Below, one piece after another: positions 5,923 through 13,976 of a stretch of DNA of 46,149 nt. The position numbers were made by a program, and so were the translations under genes. Origin of the DNA: Gallionella sp. (GTDB taxonomy: Bacteria > Pseudomonadota > Gammaproteobacteria > Burkholderiales > Gallionellaceae); the NCBI GenBank assembly GCA_028687575.1, contig JAQTZW010000020.1, positions 1 to 46,149 on the forward strand, in the 5' to 3' direction. Under the pieces are notes generated by a model that was not told where the DNA came from, ran no database searches, and saw only the letters and a program-made list of their open reading frames with translations. How positions within the stretch are numbered: the first letter of the stretch is position 1; every line of letters begins with the position of its first letter.

Positions 5923-7469
5923 TTCCCATCCCCTACGTCCGCCCGCCCGGCCAGATTTGCTGCCGCCATACCTTCCGCGATGCTATGCGTCCATTCTTTC
6001 GATGGCGATGCAGTCAGCGCGGCGATCTTATCCAGTGCCTCATCAAAGCTGCCGGACTCGGCCACGATGGCGGCGATCTGTTGGGTCAGTGCCTCTTCAT
6101 GCGGTGCAGACAATGCGGCTATTCGCGCGGCGTAGATACCGGTCACGTCGGTCTGTTTGGCTTCGCTGGCCAGCATGGCCAAGCGTACCAGTGCCGCGTC
6201 GGCAGGCTGGGTGGTGGGCGGTGTTTCGGCAGGTTTTGCGCTCCCCGTCACCAGTAGCTTCGCACCTGCCTTTGCGCGCGGAATCTGGGTCACCTGATGC
6301 GCGTACTCGACATCGATCTCCATGCCCATCGCCGCACCGTCATTCAGCACCTTGACCATCTTGCCCTGATCAACGGTTTCCTCGGTGTCATAGACGAACT
6401 TCGGCATCCTGTTTTCTGGGAACAGGCCGTTGATGAGCACAATCGGGCGCACCAGTTGATTGTTGATCGTCGGCTGGATCTGGCGCACGTCGTGCAGCAG
6501 AATCTCACGACGCACCTTATCGTAAATCATGATGCGCGCTTCGGAGGTGGTCTTGCCATCCAGTTCGCCGCCGAGAATAGCCTTGGATTGCTTGCTCTCC
6601 CAGTATGCTGTGGCATTAAGGAAGTCATCTACATTGCCCTTGGCGGCGGCCTGAATGAAATCAATGGTCATGTTTTGCGGGACAACGCCGGCACCATCCG
6701 AGCCGATATTACGCACCGCACGCAGCAGCTCGTCGCGCTGCTCTTTGCCGATGCCAGCGGGATATTTACCCAGCCGCAACGGTAGGCCGTACACCTCAAG
6801 AAAGCGCTGCATATCGCGGATGTTGTAGGCCTTGTACGCATACGTCCATGCCAGCACTCGGAACAGCGCAGACTGCTCGATGTAGCCTGATTTGGCGCGA
6901 TGCTCATGCACTACCCAGCCCCACTCTCGCAGCGGTTCCGGCATCCCCATCTTGAGCAGCTGAATCTCTGCCGTATCGCGGTCGGTCTGGAAGTTGCGCT
7001 GTGGGATGAAGTTCAGCGCCTGGGGCAGCCACTCGCTGCCCGTCTTCCAATTGATCTCCATCGCCGCGAATCCCTTGCCGATGGCATCGGTGAGATCGTA
7101 TTGCGCATCCTCAAACCGGGGAATGCCGGTGAGCATGTCTTGCAGCTCGGCAGTGCGATCAATCTCAGCCTGAGTCGCATCCTTGGGTGGCTCCAGCTTC
7201 CAGCCCAACCCGGTCACGGCACGGCGGCGCTTGGCCAACTCGGAGAAGATATGCGGATCCTGCTCTTCGACCAGTTCGAACAACGTCGCCTGCTCGGTGA
7301 TGTAGCCCTGATCGGCCTGCGCAAACGCGCTGGCCAAGCGTGAAGGATCCAGCGTATTCACGCTCATGTAGTTGACGGTGTTTCCCTGCATGGAGCGAGG
7401 GCCGGTTTGCAGCTTATCCAGCCCGGCCTTGGTTACTCTGGCCAGCGCGGCCTTCATCTGTTTAATCAT
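5919..7469 (-). CDS. Portal protein (Mu gp29-like, DUF935)
   Basis: 516 aa from ATG 7469, which overlaps the terminase end (GATGATGATTAA); the longer in-frame reading runs into the terminase gene and is not used. DUF935 signatures include EEQDPHIFSELAKRRRAVTG, QYDLTDAIGKGFAAMEINWK, WGWVVHEHRAKSGY, YNIRDMQRFLEVYGLPLRLG and the C-terminal ring segment ATAYWESKQSKAILG. It forms the dodecameric portal through which the terminase packages DNA. The gene directly follows the terminase large subunit as in Mu. Confidence 0.95.
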   Translation of the reverse strand: MIKQMKAALARVTKAGLDKLQTGPRSMQGNTVNYMSVNTLDPSRLASAFAQADQGYITEQATLFELVEEQDPHIFSELAKRRRAVTGLGWKLEPPKDATQAEIDRTAELQDMLTGIPRFEDAQYDLTDAIGKGFAAMEINWKTGSEWLPQALNFIPQRNFQTDRDTAEIQLLKMGMPEPLREWGWVVHEHRAKSGYIEQSALFRVLAWTYAYKAYNIRDMQRFLEVYGLPLRLGKYPAGIGKEQRDELLRAVRNIGSDGAGVVPQNMTIDFIQAAAKGNVDDFLNATAYWESKQSKAILGGELDGKTTSEARIMIYDKVRREILLHDVRQIQPTINNQLVRPIVLINGLFPENRMPKFVYDTEETVDQGKMVKVLNDGAAMGMEIDVEYAHQVTQIPRAKAGAKLLVTGSAKPAETPPTTQPADAALVRLAMLASEAKQTDVTGIYAARIAALSAPHEEALTQQIAAIVAESGSFDEALDKIAALTASPSKEWTHSIAEGMAAANLAGRADVGDGK

Positions 7470-9201
7470 CATCGTCCCAATCATCATGGTTGCTACTACG
7501 TCGGCTGGAGCTGCGCATCTGGTTACGGGAGCGCGCTGCTGAGGTGTACTGCCACTCACCACCGAACTGCGTGGCCAGCGTGTGCAGCATCTCCAGCGCA
7601 TCCGGCCCATCGTCATGGTCAGCTTCCGGCCAGAACTTGAGCTGCTCGATCAGCGTGCTTTGTGAGCGATGCAGCAGAATCTGTCCATTGGACACATGCG
7701 GTTGCAGGCTGATAATGCGCAGCCCTTTGTCAGTGCTAGGTGTCACCGGAATTGCTGGGAAGGAGATACCGGCTAGCGCAGCGCGCTTGATCAGCTCGCT
7801 GTACAGAAAGGCTTGGAACTGGACGGTTTCAACTGCCCACGCGATGCAGCCATATTCAACTTGTAACTCAATGGCGCGGCTGATGATGAGATCGGGCACG
7901 CGACGGCAGATGTCTGCCTCGACCACCGACAGCTTCATCGTCTTGCGATTCAGCCCACCCACCAGCAGCGCCGAGGGATCGCGTGCCGCGCCTTGCTTGC
8001 CCAGAGACGGATCGAGCGCGCCGAAAAACGTCCAGTCATTGTCGCGGTCTATCCAGAACTGGATGTTCTTGAACGGAGCCGTCTCATCGTTCCCAGCCTC
8101 GTTCTGCTGTTCCTGATTGAAGGCATCGTGATCGGTCGCGCGCATACACATCAAGCGATAGAGCGGGCGCACTTGTGGCCACGACACTACCGCCCCGGCA
8201 TCCATCGCGGCTTTGTTTTGCTGGTAGAACGCCAGCGCCTCTGCCTCGGCGGCATCCTTTTCATCATCCTCGCCGGAGCGGGTGTAGATCGCCTCCCAGC
8301 GCTCCCACAGTGCCATGTTGTCTGGCCACTGCATGATGGAGCGGAAGATGCGCCGCCGCCATCCCGGTGCGCGCGCCACGCGGTTGATCGCCGCATCGTA
8401 ATGCAGGCTGGTGCCGACCCAGAACACATCCATGCCGCCACCGGGGCCAGCGAGGCCGATCACGGCGGACAAGACGTATTTCTCGATCTTGTCGCGCTGC
8501 TTCTTGTCTTTGACGTTCTCATCGTTTTCGAGATCATCAAGAAAAATCAGGTCAGGGCGATGCGGCCCATGCTTCATGCCGCGAATCTTCTTGCCGGTAC
8601 CGCCGATGCGTACCTTGACGTTATTGGCGGTCACCGCCGTGGTGGCCTGCCATACCCGGCCTTGGCCACACGCCTCGGGGAAGTCCATCGCCAAGCGTGG
8701 ATTGGTATCCAGCTCGGCCTTGATGGATTCCAGCATCTCGGCAGCCTGCTCCTCGGTGTTCATAATGATGCCGATCATGTGCTTGCGACCGGTCACGATG
8801 CACCACAGGCTGCCGAGCTGGGTTTCGTAGGTAGATTTTGCCTCGCCGCGCGGTGCCTCATGCACCTCACGGCCATCGGCGGCGCCGTCGATCACTTCCG
8901 GCAGACGCTTGAAGATGAACTGTTGGAACAGCGAAAAGTGTGGTGTAGGGACGTAGTGCGGAAAGTAGGTTTGGCAGAAGAACCCGTAATCATTCCAGGC
9001 GCGCTCACGCCGTGCGCGACTAGCCTCTGGATCAGTGAGGAACGCCTCGCATTCCAGCTCAATCTGGCTGCGGATGTCCTCGCCCAGCTTGGCCAGCTCG
9101 ATCTCGAACTCGCGCCAGTTGCGAACTTCCTTGATGTCGTTCCCGTCCATCAGAATAGAGCCCGCCATAGCGCGCGACCAAATGAGTTCTTGAACGGACA
9201 C
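7462..9201 (-). CDS. Terminase large subunit (Mu gp28-like)
   Basis: 579 aa from GTG 9201; no good ribosome site is visible, and ATG 9168 is an alternative. ATPase domain: Walker-A-like APRGEAKST (about 116-124) and Walker B LIFLDDLE (about 218-225). The nuclease half has ALDPSLGKQGAARDPSALLVGG, VETVQFQAFLYSEL and DHDDGPDALEMLHTL, giving the acidic metal residues. It ends in an Arg/Asp-rich tail. It drives headful packaging from the host-phage junction. It lies between the small subunit and the portal. Confidence 0.95.
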   Translation of the reverse strand: MSVQELIWSRAMAGSILMDGNDIKEVRNWREFEIELAKLGEDIRSQIELECEAFLTDPEASRARRERAWNDYGFFCQTYFPHYVPTPHFSLFQQFIFKRLPEVIDGAADGREVHEAPRGEAKSTYETQLGSLWCIVTGRKHMIGIIMNTEEQAAEMLESIKAELDTNPRLAMDFPEACGQGRVWQATTAVTANNVKVRIGGTGKKIRGMKHGPHRPDLIFLDDLENDENVKDKKQRDKIEKYVLSAVIGLAGPGGGMDVFWVGTSLHYDAAINRVARAPGWRRRIFRSIMQWPDNMALWERWEAIYTRSGEDDEKDAAEAEALAFYQQNKAAMDAGAVVSWPQVRPLYRLMCMRATDHDAFNQEQQNEAGNDETAPFKNIQFWIDRDNDWTFFGALDPSLGKQGAARDPSALLVGGLNRKTMKLSVVEADICRRVPDLIISRAIELQVEYGCIAWAVETVQFQAFLYSELIKRAALAGISFPAIPVTPSTDKGLRIISLQPHVSNGQILLHRSQSTLIEQLKFWPEADHDDGPDALEMLHTLATQFGGEWQYTSAARSRNQMRSSSRRSSNHDDWDDDD

Positions 9202-9237
9202 TCAAGCATGTGTTTGCGCAACGCTTCTCTTCTCTTT

Positions 9238-9732
9238 TTAGGCATAGCGTTTTCCAAGGATTGCCCCGACCTCTTCAAAGTGCGGTTGCAGTGCTTTCAA
9301 AGCGGCGGGGTCTTTTAGACGCAGGTGGTCGGCGATGGTCTTGAGCGTGTCCAAAGCCACTGATAGTCCAGAAAACTGCGGATTGACGCGCGCAAACGCC
9401 TTGCTGAACTTGGCATAGGCATCGGCCAGCTGGGCGAGCAGCTGCGCCTTCTGCGCCGCTGGAATTTTCGACTCTTCCAGCTCGCGCGTAGTGGTGATGA
9501 CCTGGCGGGCGAAGTCTTCCACCAGCTGCTGGTTGAGATCATCAATCCCGGCACCACTGATCTTATAGGCCGTGCGCGCAGTGTCCCAGTCATCGCCTTT
9601 CTTCTTGGCGGCAGACTTCCAATCGCGCGCGGTGTCGTAGCTCACGCCGCACGATACAGCGGCACCATTGAGAGGCAGCCCCTCAACGTAGAGCTGGCGC
9701 ACGCGGTCGCGGGTGTCTTGAGAGTGAGCCAT
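9238..9732 (-). CDS. Terminase small subunit (DUF1804, Mu gp27-like)
   Basis: 164 aa. The N-terminus is a helix-turn-helix (RDRVRQLYVEGLPLNGAAVSCGVSYDTARDWKSAAK), as in DUF1804 proteins of Mu-like phages, followed by a helical oligomerisation region. It would recognise the pac site near the phage end and load the large subunit. It overlaps the upstream coiled-coil gene (TGATG) and sits 36 bp from terL. Confidence 0.92.
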   Translation of the reverse strand: MAHSQDTRDRVRQLYVEGLPLNGAAVSCGVSYDTARDWKSAAKKKGDDWDTARTAYKISGAGIDDLNQQLVEDFARQVITTTRELEESKIPAAQKAQLLAQLADAYAKFSKAFARVNPQFSGLSVALDTLKTIADHLRLKDPAALKALQPHFEEVGAILGKRYA

Positions 9733-10139
9733 CAGTGTGGGATATGCTTGATCAGTTCAACCGCTGCAGCTGCCAGCGCGCCGCCCACGCCACCGCCCAG
9801 TGCGCTGAGCTTGGCCACCTTCTCGATGATCTTCTTGTCCTCATCCTCCAGCGCGGCCACACGAGTACCCAGGCCGCTGATCTTGTCTCCTACGTTGGTT
9901 TCCAGACCATCAATGCGCTTGTTCAGCGCATCGCCCTGGACGGCGATCTGCTGAGCCAGGTTGTCCTCGATGCGATTCATGCGATCGTTCGAAGCCTGGT
10001 CCAGGCGCCGAATGTCGGCGCGCATGTCCTCGATGCGCGCGGTCAATCCCTGATGCAGCGCCTGCACCGAGCCGGTCAGCTGGCCGATGCTGTGCATGAT
10101 CTGCGCGTTGCTCACGCCTTGTTTATCTTCATCAGACAT
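9732..10139 (-). CDS. Coiled-coil phage protein, possibly membrane-associated
   Basis: 135 aa. Residues about 15-105 have heptad-like spacing (ARIEDMRADIRRLDQASNDRMNRIEDNLAQQ..., then LNKRIDGLETNVGDKISGLGTRVAALE). The C-terminus is a Gly/Ala-rich hydrophobic stretch (LSALGGGVGGALAAAAVEL). That layout resembles XhlA-type lysis accessory proteins and the Mu gp25/26 region. It overlaps the zinc-finger gene upstream by 8 nt and lies between lysis and terminase genes. Exact role not known. Confidence 0.7.
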   Translation of the reverse strand: MSDEDKQGVSNAQIMHSIGQLTGSVQALHQGLTARIEDMRADIRRLDQASNDRMNRIEDNLAQQIAVQGDALNKRIDGLETNVGDKISGLGTRVAALEDEDKKIIEKVAKLSALGGGVGGALAAAAVELIKHIPH

Positions 10140-10341
10140 ACCCGTTGATCCCCTTTAATTTAATACGTGTCTGGTAGTCATCGCGGCAATCCGCATCGCA
10201 GAAGCAGCCTTTTTCAATCGCATCGGTGCAGTTGTAGCAATTGCCAGTGAAGGGCATTGCGGGTTTTAAAGCCTGATCGCGCAGCGCATCGCTGCGCCGC
10301 TGCTCTTCAAATTGCTGCGCCTGGTCTAGTTGATCGGTCAT
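10132..10341 (-). CDS. Small zinc-finger protein (DksA/TraR-like)
   Basis: 69 aa with a Cys cluster CYNCTDAIEKGCFCDADCRDDY, the C-x2-C ... C-x3-C spacing typical of the short TraR/DksA-like zinc proteins found after the spanin genes of Mu-like phages. Those lacking a long N-terminal coiled coil may or may not touch RNA polymerase. Its ATG overlaps the ends of both Rz and Rz1. Confidence 0.75.
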   Translation of the reverse strand: MTDQLDQAQQFEEQRRSDALRDQALKPAMPFTGNCYNCTDAIEKGCFCDADCRDDYQTRIKLKGINGYV

Positions 10342-10589
10342 TTACTTGCGCACTCCGCCAGCTTCGCCTGCTTGTCCCGGCAATCCTTGTACATCTCCAT
10401 CGCTTCGATGTGGTTGTTCAGCAGATCCGGAAGCTGCCCAGACTTGGCCGGTGGCGGCGCGGTGCATGGAGAGGTAAGGCTCGCCGGACACGCCCTGGGC
10501 GCTACCGCTGTTGGCTGCATTCCACTGGCGCAAGCCGTCAGCATCAAGGCCGCAAGTGGAATAAGCAGGGTTTTGTTTAACATTTTCAT
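10338..10589 (-). CDS. Rz1-like outer-membrane spanin lipoprotein
   Basis: 83 aa from ATG 10589 (a second ATG is at 10583; AAGG precedes both). A lipoprotein signal is clear: MLNKTLLIPLAALMLTAC with lipobox LTAC, then a Pro-containing mature part (PTAVAPRACPASLTSPCTAPPPAK), as is usual for Rz1. It is wholly nested in another frame of Rz. It would join the inner-membrane partner and fuse the two membranes at lysis. Confidence 0.88.
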   Translation of the reverse strand: MKMLNKTLLIPLAALMLTACASGMQPTAVAPRACPASLTSPCTAPPPAKSGQLPDLLNNHIEAMEMYKDCRDKQAKLAECASK

Positions 10590-10827
10590 CGGCCTTATCC
10601 TTGATGGTTTTATAGACAACGCGAATCTCCTCGCGCGAGGTCTCGCGTTTGGCAGCAATGACCTCACGGCGACTTGTCTCTGTATTGGCCGTCGCTTGCG
10701 CGGCCTGCACCCCTTTGGCCTGCCCGGCGACACAGGCATTGTCGGCGTTGTGGCTGCCCGCCTTATAGCCGCCACCGAACAGCGCCAGCGCGACAATAAG
10801 GATGCCCAACATCGCCCAGGGATTCAT
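10342..10827 (-). CDS. Rz-like inner-membrane spanin
   Basis: 161 aa from ATG 10827, overlapping the endolysin stop (ATGA). One N-terminal membrane helix (WAMLGILIVALALFGGGYKAG) is followed by a periplasmic helical part (VQAAQATANTETSRREVIAAKRETSREEI). This is the i-spanin layout, and the Rz1 ORF nested in another frame confirms it. Confidence 0.85.
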   Translation of the reverse strand: MNPWAMLGILIVALALFGGGYKAGSHNADNACVAGQAKGVQAAQATANTETSRREVIAAKRETSREEIRVVYKTIKDKADENVKQNPAYSTCGLDADGLRQWNAANSGSAQGVSGEPYLSMHRAATGQVWAASGSAEQPHRSDGDVQGLPGQAGEAGGVRK

Positions 10828-11474
10828 GCGTACACCCCCCGGCCCCAGCCCATATAGCGCGGCTGCAACACCATCAGGATGCGGTGGGGGTAGCCGAGAT
10901 TTTCCGGGCAAAAGACGGCGGCGCGGCGCGCATGGCCGCAGGCGCGATCCACCGCCGCCCGATCAAACGAGCCGGCGATCTTCGCTTCCTTCTGCCAATG
11001 TCCCAGCCCGCCGTTATAGGCCCGCAGCGCCGCCCACAGCCGGTCCAGCTCGCTCGGCCCGCGCACCCGCTCGAACAGCCAGCGGTCGTAGCCCACCAGT
11101 GCGCGCATCGCCCACACCGGGTTGGTCGGCTGGCAGTCGAGCGCGGAGAGCTTGTTGAGATCGCACCACCACTGCGCCGTTGTGGGCATGAACTGCGCCA
11201 TGCCCTGTGCGCCCACCCGCGAGACCGCTTGCGGGTTCCAGCCAGACTCTTGATGCACCTGCGCCGCGAAGGACGCGATGGGCGCATTCAGCCCCCATGT
11301 GGCATGCGCGATGCGCACCAGGTCGCGCTGATGACGGACGGCCTCGCGCGGCACACCTTCTGAGGCCAGCGCCGCACTGGCCAGCGCGGCGAGCGCCAAC
11401 AGAAAACCGAGCAGACAGGCGATGCACTTCAGGCCGGACATGATGATGTGGCCACACAACGCGACGATGCGCAT
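10824..11474 (-). CDS. Lytic transglycosylase endolysin (SLT fold)
   Basis: 216 aa from ATG 11474, with GGGGG seven bases upstream and three bases after the holin stop. The N-terminus carries a signal or signal-arrest segment (IACLLGFLLALAALASAALA). The catalytic domain has the SLT pattern: the acidic residue in VHQESGWNPQAVSRVGAQGMAQFMP, then NPVWAMRALVGYDRWL and LRAYNGGLGHW. It cleaves the glycan backbone of peptidoglycan at lysis. It lies between holin and spanin genes, as in Mu-like lysis cassettes. Confidence 0.93.
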   Translation of the reverse strand: MRIVALCGHIIMSGLKCIACLLGFLLALAALASAALASEGVPREAVRHQRDLVRIAHATWGLNAPIASFAAQVHQESGWNPQAVSRVGAQGMAQFMPTTAQWWCDLNKLSALDCQPTNPVWAMRALVGYDRWLFERVRGPSELDRLWAALRAYNGGLGHWQKEAKIAGSFDRAAVDRACGHARRAAVFCPENLGYPHRILMVLQPRYMGWGRGVYA

Positions 11475-11476
11475 GG

Positions 11477-11932
11477 CTAGGCCCCCAGCGCGCTGGTCAG
11501 CATGGCCGCACCGACGATGATCGAGCGCCGCAACATCGCCGCCGCAAAGGTCAACCGATAGCCCATCACCACCGGACAATTGGCATCGCCGATGACGGGT
11601 CGTGCGTTGCGGTAATCTGGATTAACGAGATAGGTATCGGGGCGCGCGTAGGGGAACAGCGCAATGTCCAGCCAGTAACCGGCGACACCGGCCATGCTCA
11701 GCAGCGACAACTTGTAGAGCGACACCGCCAGCTGCTGCGGCGCGAGCAAGCCGACCGCGAGCAGCAACAGCAGCGTGATGAGGATAGTGCCGGTCAGGCG
11801 CGGCAGAGGCTTACCGCGCCGGCGCAGCACGAACGAGCCGACCGACAGCGCCAGCGCAACAGTCAGGAACAGGGCCGCCAGATAAAGCGGCGCAGCCCAA
11901 AGAGAAGAGAAGAAACTGCCGATTAAGCCCAT
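11477..11932 (-). CDS. Putative holin
   Basis: 151 aa with at least three hydrophobic segments (LYLAALFLTVALALSVGSFVL, TGTILITLLLLLAVGLLAP, a third near LLSMAGVAGYWLDIALF) and a C-terminal segment FAAAMLRRSIIVGAAMLTSAL. It heads the lysis-packaging operon and overlaps nothing upstream. Its size and the YKLSLLSMAGVAGYWLD..LFPYARP region match the putative holins of Mu-like phages. It would permeabilise the inner membrane. Its ribosome site is held in a long hairpin (11936-11976). Confidence 0.85.
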   Translation of the reverse strand: MGLIGSFFSSLWAAPLYLAALFLTVALALSVGSFVLRRRGKPLPRLTGTILITLLLLLAVGLLAPQQLAVSLYKLSLLSMAGVAGYWLDIALFPYARPDTYLVNPDYRNARPVIGDANCPVVMGYRLTFAAAMLRRSIIVGAAMLTSALGA

Positions 11933-11935
11933 GTT

Positions 11936-11976
11936 GTAACCTCCAGTGGTTGATCAAAGTGACAACCGGAGGTTAC
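11936..11976 (-). promoter_or_regulatory. Leader hairpin holding the holin ribosome-binding site
   Basis: Perfect 9-bp inverted repeat GTAACCTCC (11936-11944) / GGAGGTTAC (11968-11976), extended inside by GGTTG / CAACC (11948-11952, 11963-11967). On the minus-strand mRNA the GGAGG of the 3' arm is the ribosome site of the holin ATG (11932), so the fold would hide it. Confidence 0.75.
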
Positions 11977-12002
11977 GCGGGCGCGTGAGGGGCGATTAGG
12001 CT

Positions 12003-12014
12003 GGAAACGTTTCC
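12003..12014 (-). promoter_or_regulatory. Late-promoter palindrome 1 (lysis/packaging operon)
   Basis: GGAAACGTTTCC, a perfect palindrome 76 bp upstream of the holin start. It matches sites at 21361 and 28602, each upstream of a late unit. On the minus strand, 24 bp after its TTTCC comes GCGTAACCTCCGG; site 3 has GCGTAAGCTCCGG at the identical spacing. I infer a Mor-type activator site. Confidence 0.6.
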
Positions 12015-12035
12015 CGCTGGATGGAAGTGATTAGG

Positions 12036-12506
12036 TTATCTGTGCCGCCATTCCCAAGGCTGCATTGGTTCAGGATCAGACCACAAGCCAAGACGCGCGG
12101 CGCGTGCCTCATCTTGTAGTTGATATAGGCTTTTGTCTTTCACGTATTTGTCGTATACCCATGCCATGCCACGGCTGATCTGGGCTGCGTTGGCATCAAC
12201 GCCGTCGCACTTGATGCGTGCAACGGTTCTTCCGTAGCGGTCTTTTGCCTGGACGTCAGCCGTTGCGGCTTTGTCGTAGCACAAATCGGATAGAGATTCC
12301 TTTGAGCGCGCGCCGAAAGGTTGCTTCTTCTCCGGCGCGTCGATCTCGGCCAAGCGAATCTTTACCGTGTTGCTCCCGGAATCCAGCATGGTCAGCGTAT
12401 CGCCATCGGTTACACCAACTACGCGGCCAGTTAGCGTTTTCGCCCCAGCTGCGGATGACATGAGCAACACGAAGATAAGCAGCGCTCTCACTTCAATGTA
12501 GGCCAT
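12036..12506 (-). CDS. Secreted thermonuclease-family (SNase) protein
   Basis: 156 aa from ATG 12506; the longer in-frame start at 12620 overlaps the upstream gene and lacks support. Signal peptide: ALLIFVLLMSSAAGA, cleavage near AAGA-K. The SNase core is evident: GRVVGVTDGDTLTML, IRLAEIDAPEKKQPFGARSKE, DRYGRTVARIKCDG, and the C-terminal EARAARLGLWSDPEPMQPWEWR. It contains D, R and E residues at the expected positions for a Ca-dependent nuclease. It sits between repressor-side genes and the lysis operon, so it looks like accessory cargo, not a morphogenesis gene. Substrate in vivo unknown. Confidence 0.88.
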   Translation of the reverse strand: MAYIEVRALLIFVLLMSSAAGAKTLTGRVVGVTDGDTLTMLDSGSNTVKIRLAEIDAPEKKQPFGARSKESLSDLCYDKAATADVQAKDRYGRTVARIKCDGVDANAAQISRGMAWVYDKYVKDKSLYQLQDEARAARLGLWSDPEPMQPWEWRHR

Positions 12507-12552
12507 AGAAGTTGCTGGGTAGATTCTTTCATTTCGGCTTCCTTTCGTTTTT

Positions 12553-13287
12553 TTAACCCTCGGGCAGCAGTAATTTGTAGCTGTTGCCCTTCTTGATGCG
12601 CTTGATATGGCCGAGTTCATTGGCGAAGTAGAGCACGTAGCGCATCTGTTCCTTGATATGGTCTGGCTGGCCTTTATAAATCTGGCTTTGCAACATGCCG
12701 GGGTTGGCTTGCACTAATGGGATAACCCTTTCCATGATCTCTTTGTAGAGCGGATCTTCCTTGGCAAACTCGGTCATTAACTGTGTGAAATTCTTTCGCT
12801 GTTCATCTGTGACAGATTCGCCGACCATACCATAAGCAATTTTCTGCAATTGCTGCCGCGCCCAGTCGTAATCGCCACGAGCCCAAGCCCCTTCAATTTC
12901 AATGCAGAAGGCAAGCCACGGATCATTGTTGGAAGTATTGGCATGGCTCACCGGCATCGGCTCGGTTTTCCGTTGCTGATCACGCTGCTGGATGATCTGC
13001 TTATTGCGTGCATGGAAGTCTTCTGCCTCGCGTTTCTTTCTGGCGGCTTTTTCCTCATCTGGCTCCATTTCCGGTTGCGTCTTAAATGACTTGAACCACT
13101 CACTTGTGTTTGCCCAATAAACGAAGGCAATAATGACCATGATTGCCAAGAACCAGTGCCCCGTATCTTTCAGAATGATGGTTACCGTTATCGCAGCAAT
13201 AAATATCAGCAATAGCCATGGCCATTGCGGATGTGCGGATCGGAATCTCTTATCGAGAATCGTACCTTCCGTTCTAAACGGATTCAT
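12553..13287 (-). CDS. Two-helix membrane protein of unknown function (possible moron)
   Basis: 244 aa. Two adjacent membrane segments near the N-terminus (WPWLLLIFIAAITVTIIL, WFLAIMVIIAFVYWAN), then a charged linker (EEKAARKKREAEDFHARNKQ) and a soluble C-terminal domain (about 115-244; WARGDYDWARQQLQKIAYGM, ending LGHIKRIKKGNSYKLLLPEG). It overlaps the repressor stop by 4 nt (ATGA), suggesting co-expression with the repressor in the lysogen. That is the usual position of a superinfection-exclusion or conversion gene, but no family is recognised. Confidence 0.75.
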   Translation of the reverse strand: MNPFRTEGTILDKRFRSAHPQWPWLLLIFIAAITVTIILKDTGHWFLAIMVIIAFVYWANTSEWFKSFKTQPEMEPDEEKAARKKREAEDFHARNKQIIQQRDQQRKTEPMPVSHANTSNNDPWLAFCIEIEGAWARGDYDWARQQLQKIAYGMVGESVTDEQRKNFTQLMTEFAKEDPLYKEIMERVIPLVQANPGMLQSQIYKGQPDHIKEQMRYVLYFANELGHIKRIKKGNSYKLLLPEG

Positions 13288-13679
13288 TTCTTTTTCTCCC
13301 TTTGTTTTTTATTCCACTCCTTTATTTCAAGCCTTGCTTTGTCGGCGGAATCGGCGGCAATAGCACGTAGCGAGGCCTTTACGGCTTCCGGGCACAGCTT
13401 GTAGTTCTCAATGAAATCCGTGATCTCGGGCGGATACATCGCTGCCCGTTTTTCCCTGACCTCATCATCTTCCCTGCTGCCGCTCATGATCCAGAAGATT
13501 TCCGCGCCTTTCGCGGAAATGCGGTTCAGGTATTCAGAATTTGGAAGTGTCTTATCGTTTTCGTAACTGCTTTGCGTACTTTTAGTAATCCCGCCGATCT
13601 CGGCGAAATCCCGGATGTTGTATCCGAGCCTGGCTCTCTCGCCTCTCAAGCGTTCCCCGACAGTTGTTTCGTCGCTCAT
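13284..13679 (-). CDS. Prophage repressor (XRE-type helix-turn-helix)
   Basis: 131 aa. N-terminal HTH (GERLRGERARLGYNIRDFAEIGGITKSTQSSYENDKTLPN) of the Cro/CI/XRE class, then an isoleucine/alanine-rich helical tail ending in a Lys-rich cluster (KEWNKKQREKKK). No LexA-type peptidase domain is present, so induction by RecA cleavage is not expected. It faces ner across an operator with an inverted TGTCCTG/CAGGACA repeat. It probably keeps the early promoter off. Confidence 0.88.
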   Translation of the reverse strand: MSDETTVGERLRGERARLGYNIRDFAEIGGITKSTQSSYENDKTLPNSEYLNRISAKGAEIFWIMSGSREDDEVREKRAAMYPPEITDFIENYKLCPEAVKASLRAIAADSADKARLEIKEWNKKQREKKK

Positions 13680-13700
13680 TCCGTCCCCTTAAAAATTATT

Positions 13701-13740
13701 TGTCCTAACCATTGACATGCTGTCCTGTATTCAGGACAAT
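13701..13740 (+). promoter_or_regulatory. Early promoter and operator (repressor/ner intergenic)
   Basis: A -35 TTGACA (13712-13717), 17-bp spacer and -10 GACAAT (13735-13740) drive rightward early genes. The spacer and -10 overlap a perfect inverted repeat TGTCCTG-TATT-CAGGACA (13721-13738). A third half site TGTCCT lies at 13701-13706, exactly 20 bp before. This is how a repressor/Ner switch would be built. Confidence 0.75.
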
Positions 13741-13777
13741 GCAGCCGTCAACCATTTTCAACCATAGGAGGCCGATT

Positions 13778-13957
13778 ATGACACCGCAACTCGCCAAAGA
13801 GAAATTGGCACAGCAAGGCATTACCGCGATTGATTTCGCCAAGGAAAACAAGCTGAACTACAAAACGCTGCTGGCCGTGCTGAACGGCACGAACAAAGGC
13901 CGCTACGGCGAAGCGCATCGCGCCGCCGTCGCCCTCGGCATCAAGAAAGCGGCTTAA
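13778..13957 (+). CDS. Ner-like DNA-binding protein (BcepMu gp16 family)
   Basis: 59 aa from ATG 13778 with AGGAGG upstream. A single HTH (EKLAQQGITAIDFAKENKLNYKTLLAVLNGTNKGRYGEAHRAAVALG) matches the small BcepMu-gp16-type regulators that occupy the ner position. It is the first early gene after the operator and would moderate early transcription and favour lytic growth. Confidence 0.85.
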   Translation: MTPQLAKEKLAQQGITAIDFAKENKLNYKTLLAVLNGTNKGRYGEAHRAAVALGIKKAA

Positions 13958-13976
13958 CGATCAACGGGGGTAGAGC

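Noticed and set aside
10338..10796. Long form (152 aa) of the Rz1 frame
   Set aside because: The first 69 codons are Arg/Pro-rich shadow of Rz; the lipoprotein signal starts at ATG 10589, which sets the true start.
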